From NCBI RefSeq assembly GCF_032854445.1, contig NC_088306.1, forward strand, positions 6,314,924 through 6,378,923: a stretch of DNA of 64,000 nt, given 5' to 3'. Numbering within the stretch: the first letter of the stretch is position 1; every line of letters starts with the position of its first letter. Origin of the DNA: Liolophura sinensis. Taxonomy: Eukaryota; Mollusca; Polyplacophora; Chitonida; Chitonidae. A model generated the notes under the pieces. It saw only the letters and a program-made list of their open reading frames with translations. It was not told the origin of the DNA and did no database searches. This document shows, one piece after another, positions 63,590-64,000 of the stretch. The position numbers were made by a program, and so were the translations under genes.

Positions 63590-64000
63590 CTGTTTGTTTA
63601 CTGCTCAGGGATGTACGCTGTACTTCTAATTCTGATTCGCTGCCAAATACTAACCATTATAATAAAATCGCAATATACAAGGCTATTTTTTGGATAGTCA
63701 GGTATTTGACAAAACTATCTTCCAGTGAATCTCCTTCTTGTCCTTTTTTGGAAGAACGCCGATAATAAATGGAACACTCGCAGTATTAGCATTCATGGCA
63801 TGCCATTACAATTGCAATACTTTGCCAATTTATCTCTTTTCACATGCTACTACATGTAATGCAGATATCGATTTGCTCAATTCGTTGAATTGAGCTTAAT
63901 AAAGTTGCACACAAATGAGAACTGTAAACAACTTGTGACTTGTGAGTAGACAGAATTTGTGCATTTCTTTTCATTACTGGTAGTTTGTCTTAAAATGATC
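63590..64000 (+). repeat. Paralogous segment unit D, cut by window edge
   Basis: Landmarks: GATTCGCTGCCAAATACTAA (63634), ATTCATGGCATGCCATTACA (63791), TCACATGCTACTACATGTAA (63840) and TTTCATTACTGGTAGTTTGT (63970). It continues beyond 64000. Confidence 0.7.

Overview
This window looks like repeat-dense, AT-rich noncoding DNA from an animal, most likely a mollusc. The main evidence is a tRNA-derived SINE (here SINE-A) present about two dozen times. Its 3' end (GTATAAGTGAAATATTCTTG, then GAGTACGGCGTAAAACACCA, then an AATAAATAAAT tail) I recognise from molluscan genomic sequence. A second tRNA-derived SINE (SINE-V, tail of GTGAGTGAGTG repeats when read on +) is also of a molluscan type. There are no dense ORFs, no operons, no ribosome-binding-site pattern and no intact gene longer than about 140 codons outside tandem repeats. 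I cannot name the species; a bivalve or other mollusc is an inference.

Layout. 0-8 kb: SINE-A and SINE-V copies, a decayed Tc1-like transposase (4.4-5.0 kb, minus) and one copy of a segment that recurs inverted at 20 kb and carries a TATA-box-like core. 8-11 kb: a SINE inside an older repeat (family B), an AT-rich hairpin, a 22-bp minisatellite and a repeat with inverted ends. 12-17.2 kb: two diverged direct copies of a segment over 1 kb long; the first carries a short ORF with a signal-peptide-like start. 17-24 kb: fragments of repeat family C, SINEs, a long (TA)n tract and a cluster of 30-bp dyads. 24-26.4 kb: remnant of an integrase-bearing element (Ginger/KRBA2-like or Gypsy-like, minus). 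27-46.7 kb: mosaic of families B, C and F, nested SINEs with clean target-site duplications, a 97-bp inverted repeat, a fresh 193-bp tandem duplication and a long-inverted-repeat element (family D) interrupted by a SINE. 47.5-49.7 kb: a 69-bp minisatellite split by a 778-bp solo LTR with a GTAT duplication. 50-56 kb: more family B and D, small tandem arrays. 56.5-64 kb: four diverged copies (A-D) of one segment, the last running off the window edge.

Functionally, nothing here forms a pathway. The window records mobile-element activity: at least six insertions can be dated relative to their hosts by nesting or target duplications. The most notable pattern is that several SINE families share one related 3' end, and that two insertions consist of that 3' end alone (65 and 76 bp) yet are flanked by perfect target duplications. 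All similarity statements come from reading the sequence by eye; no alignment or database search was run.
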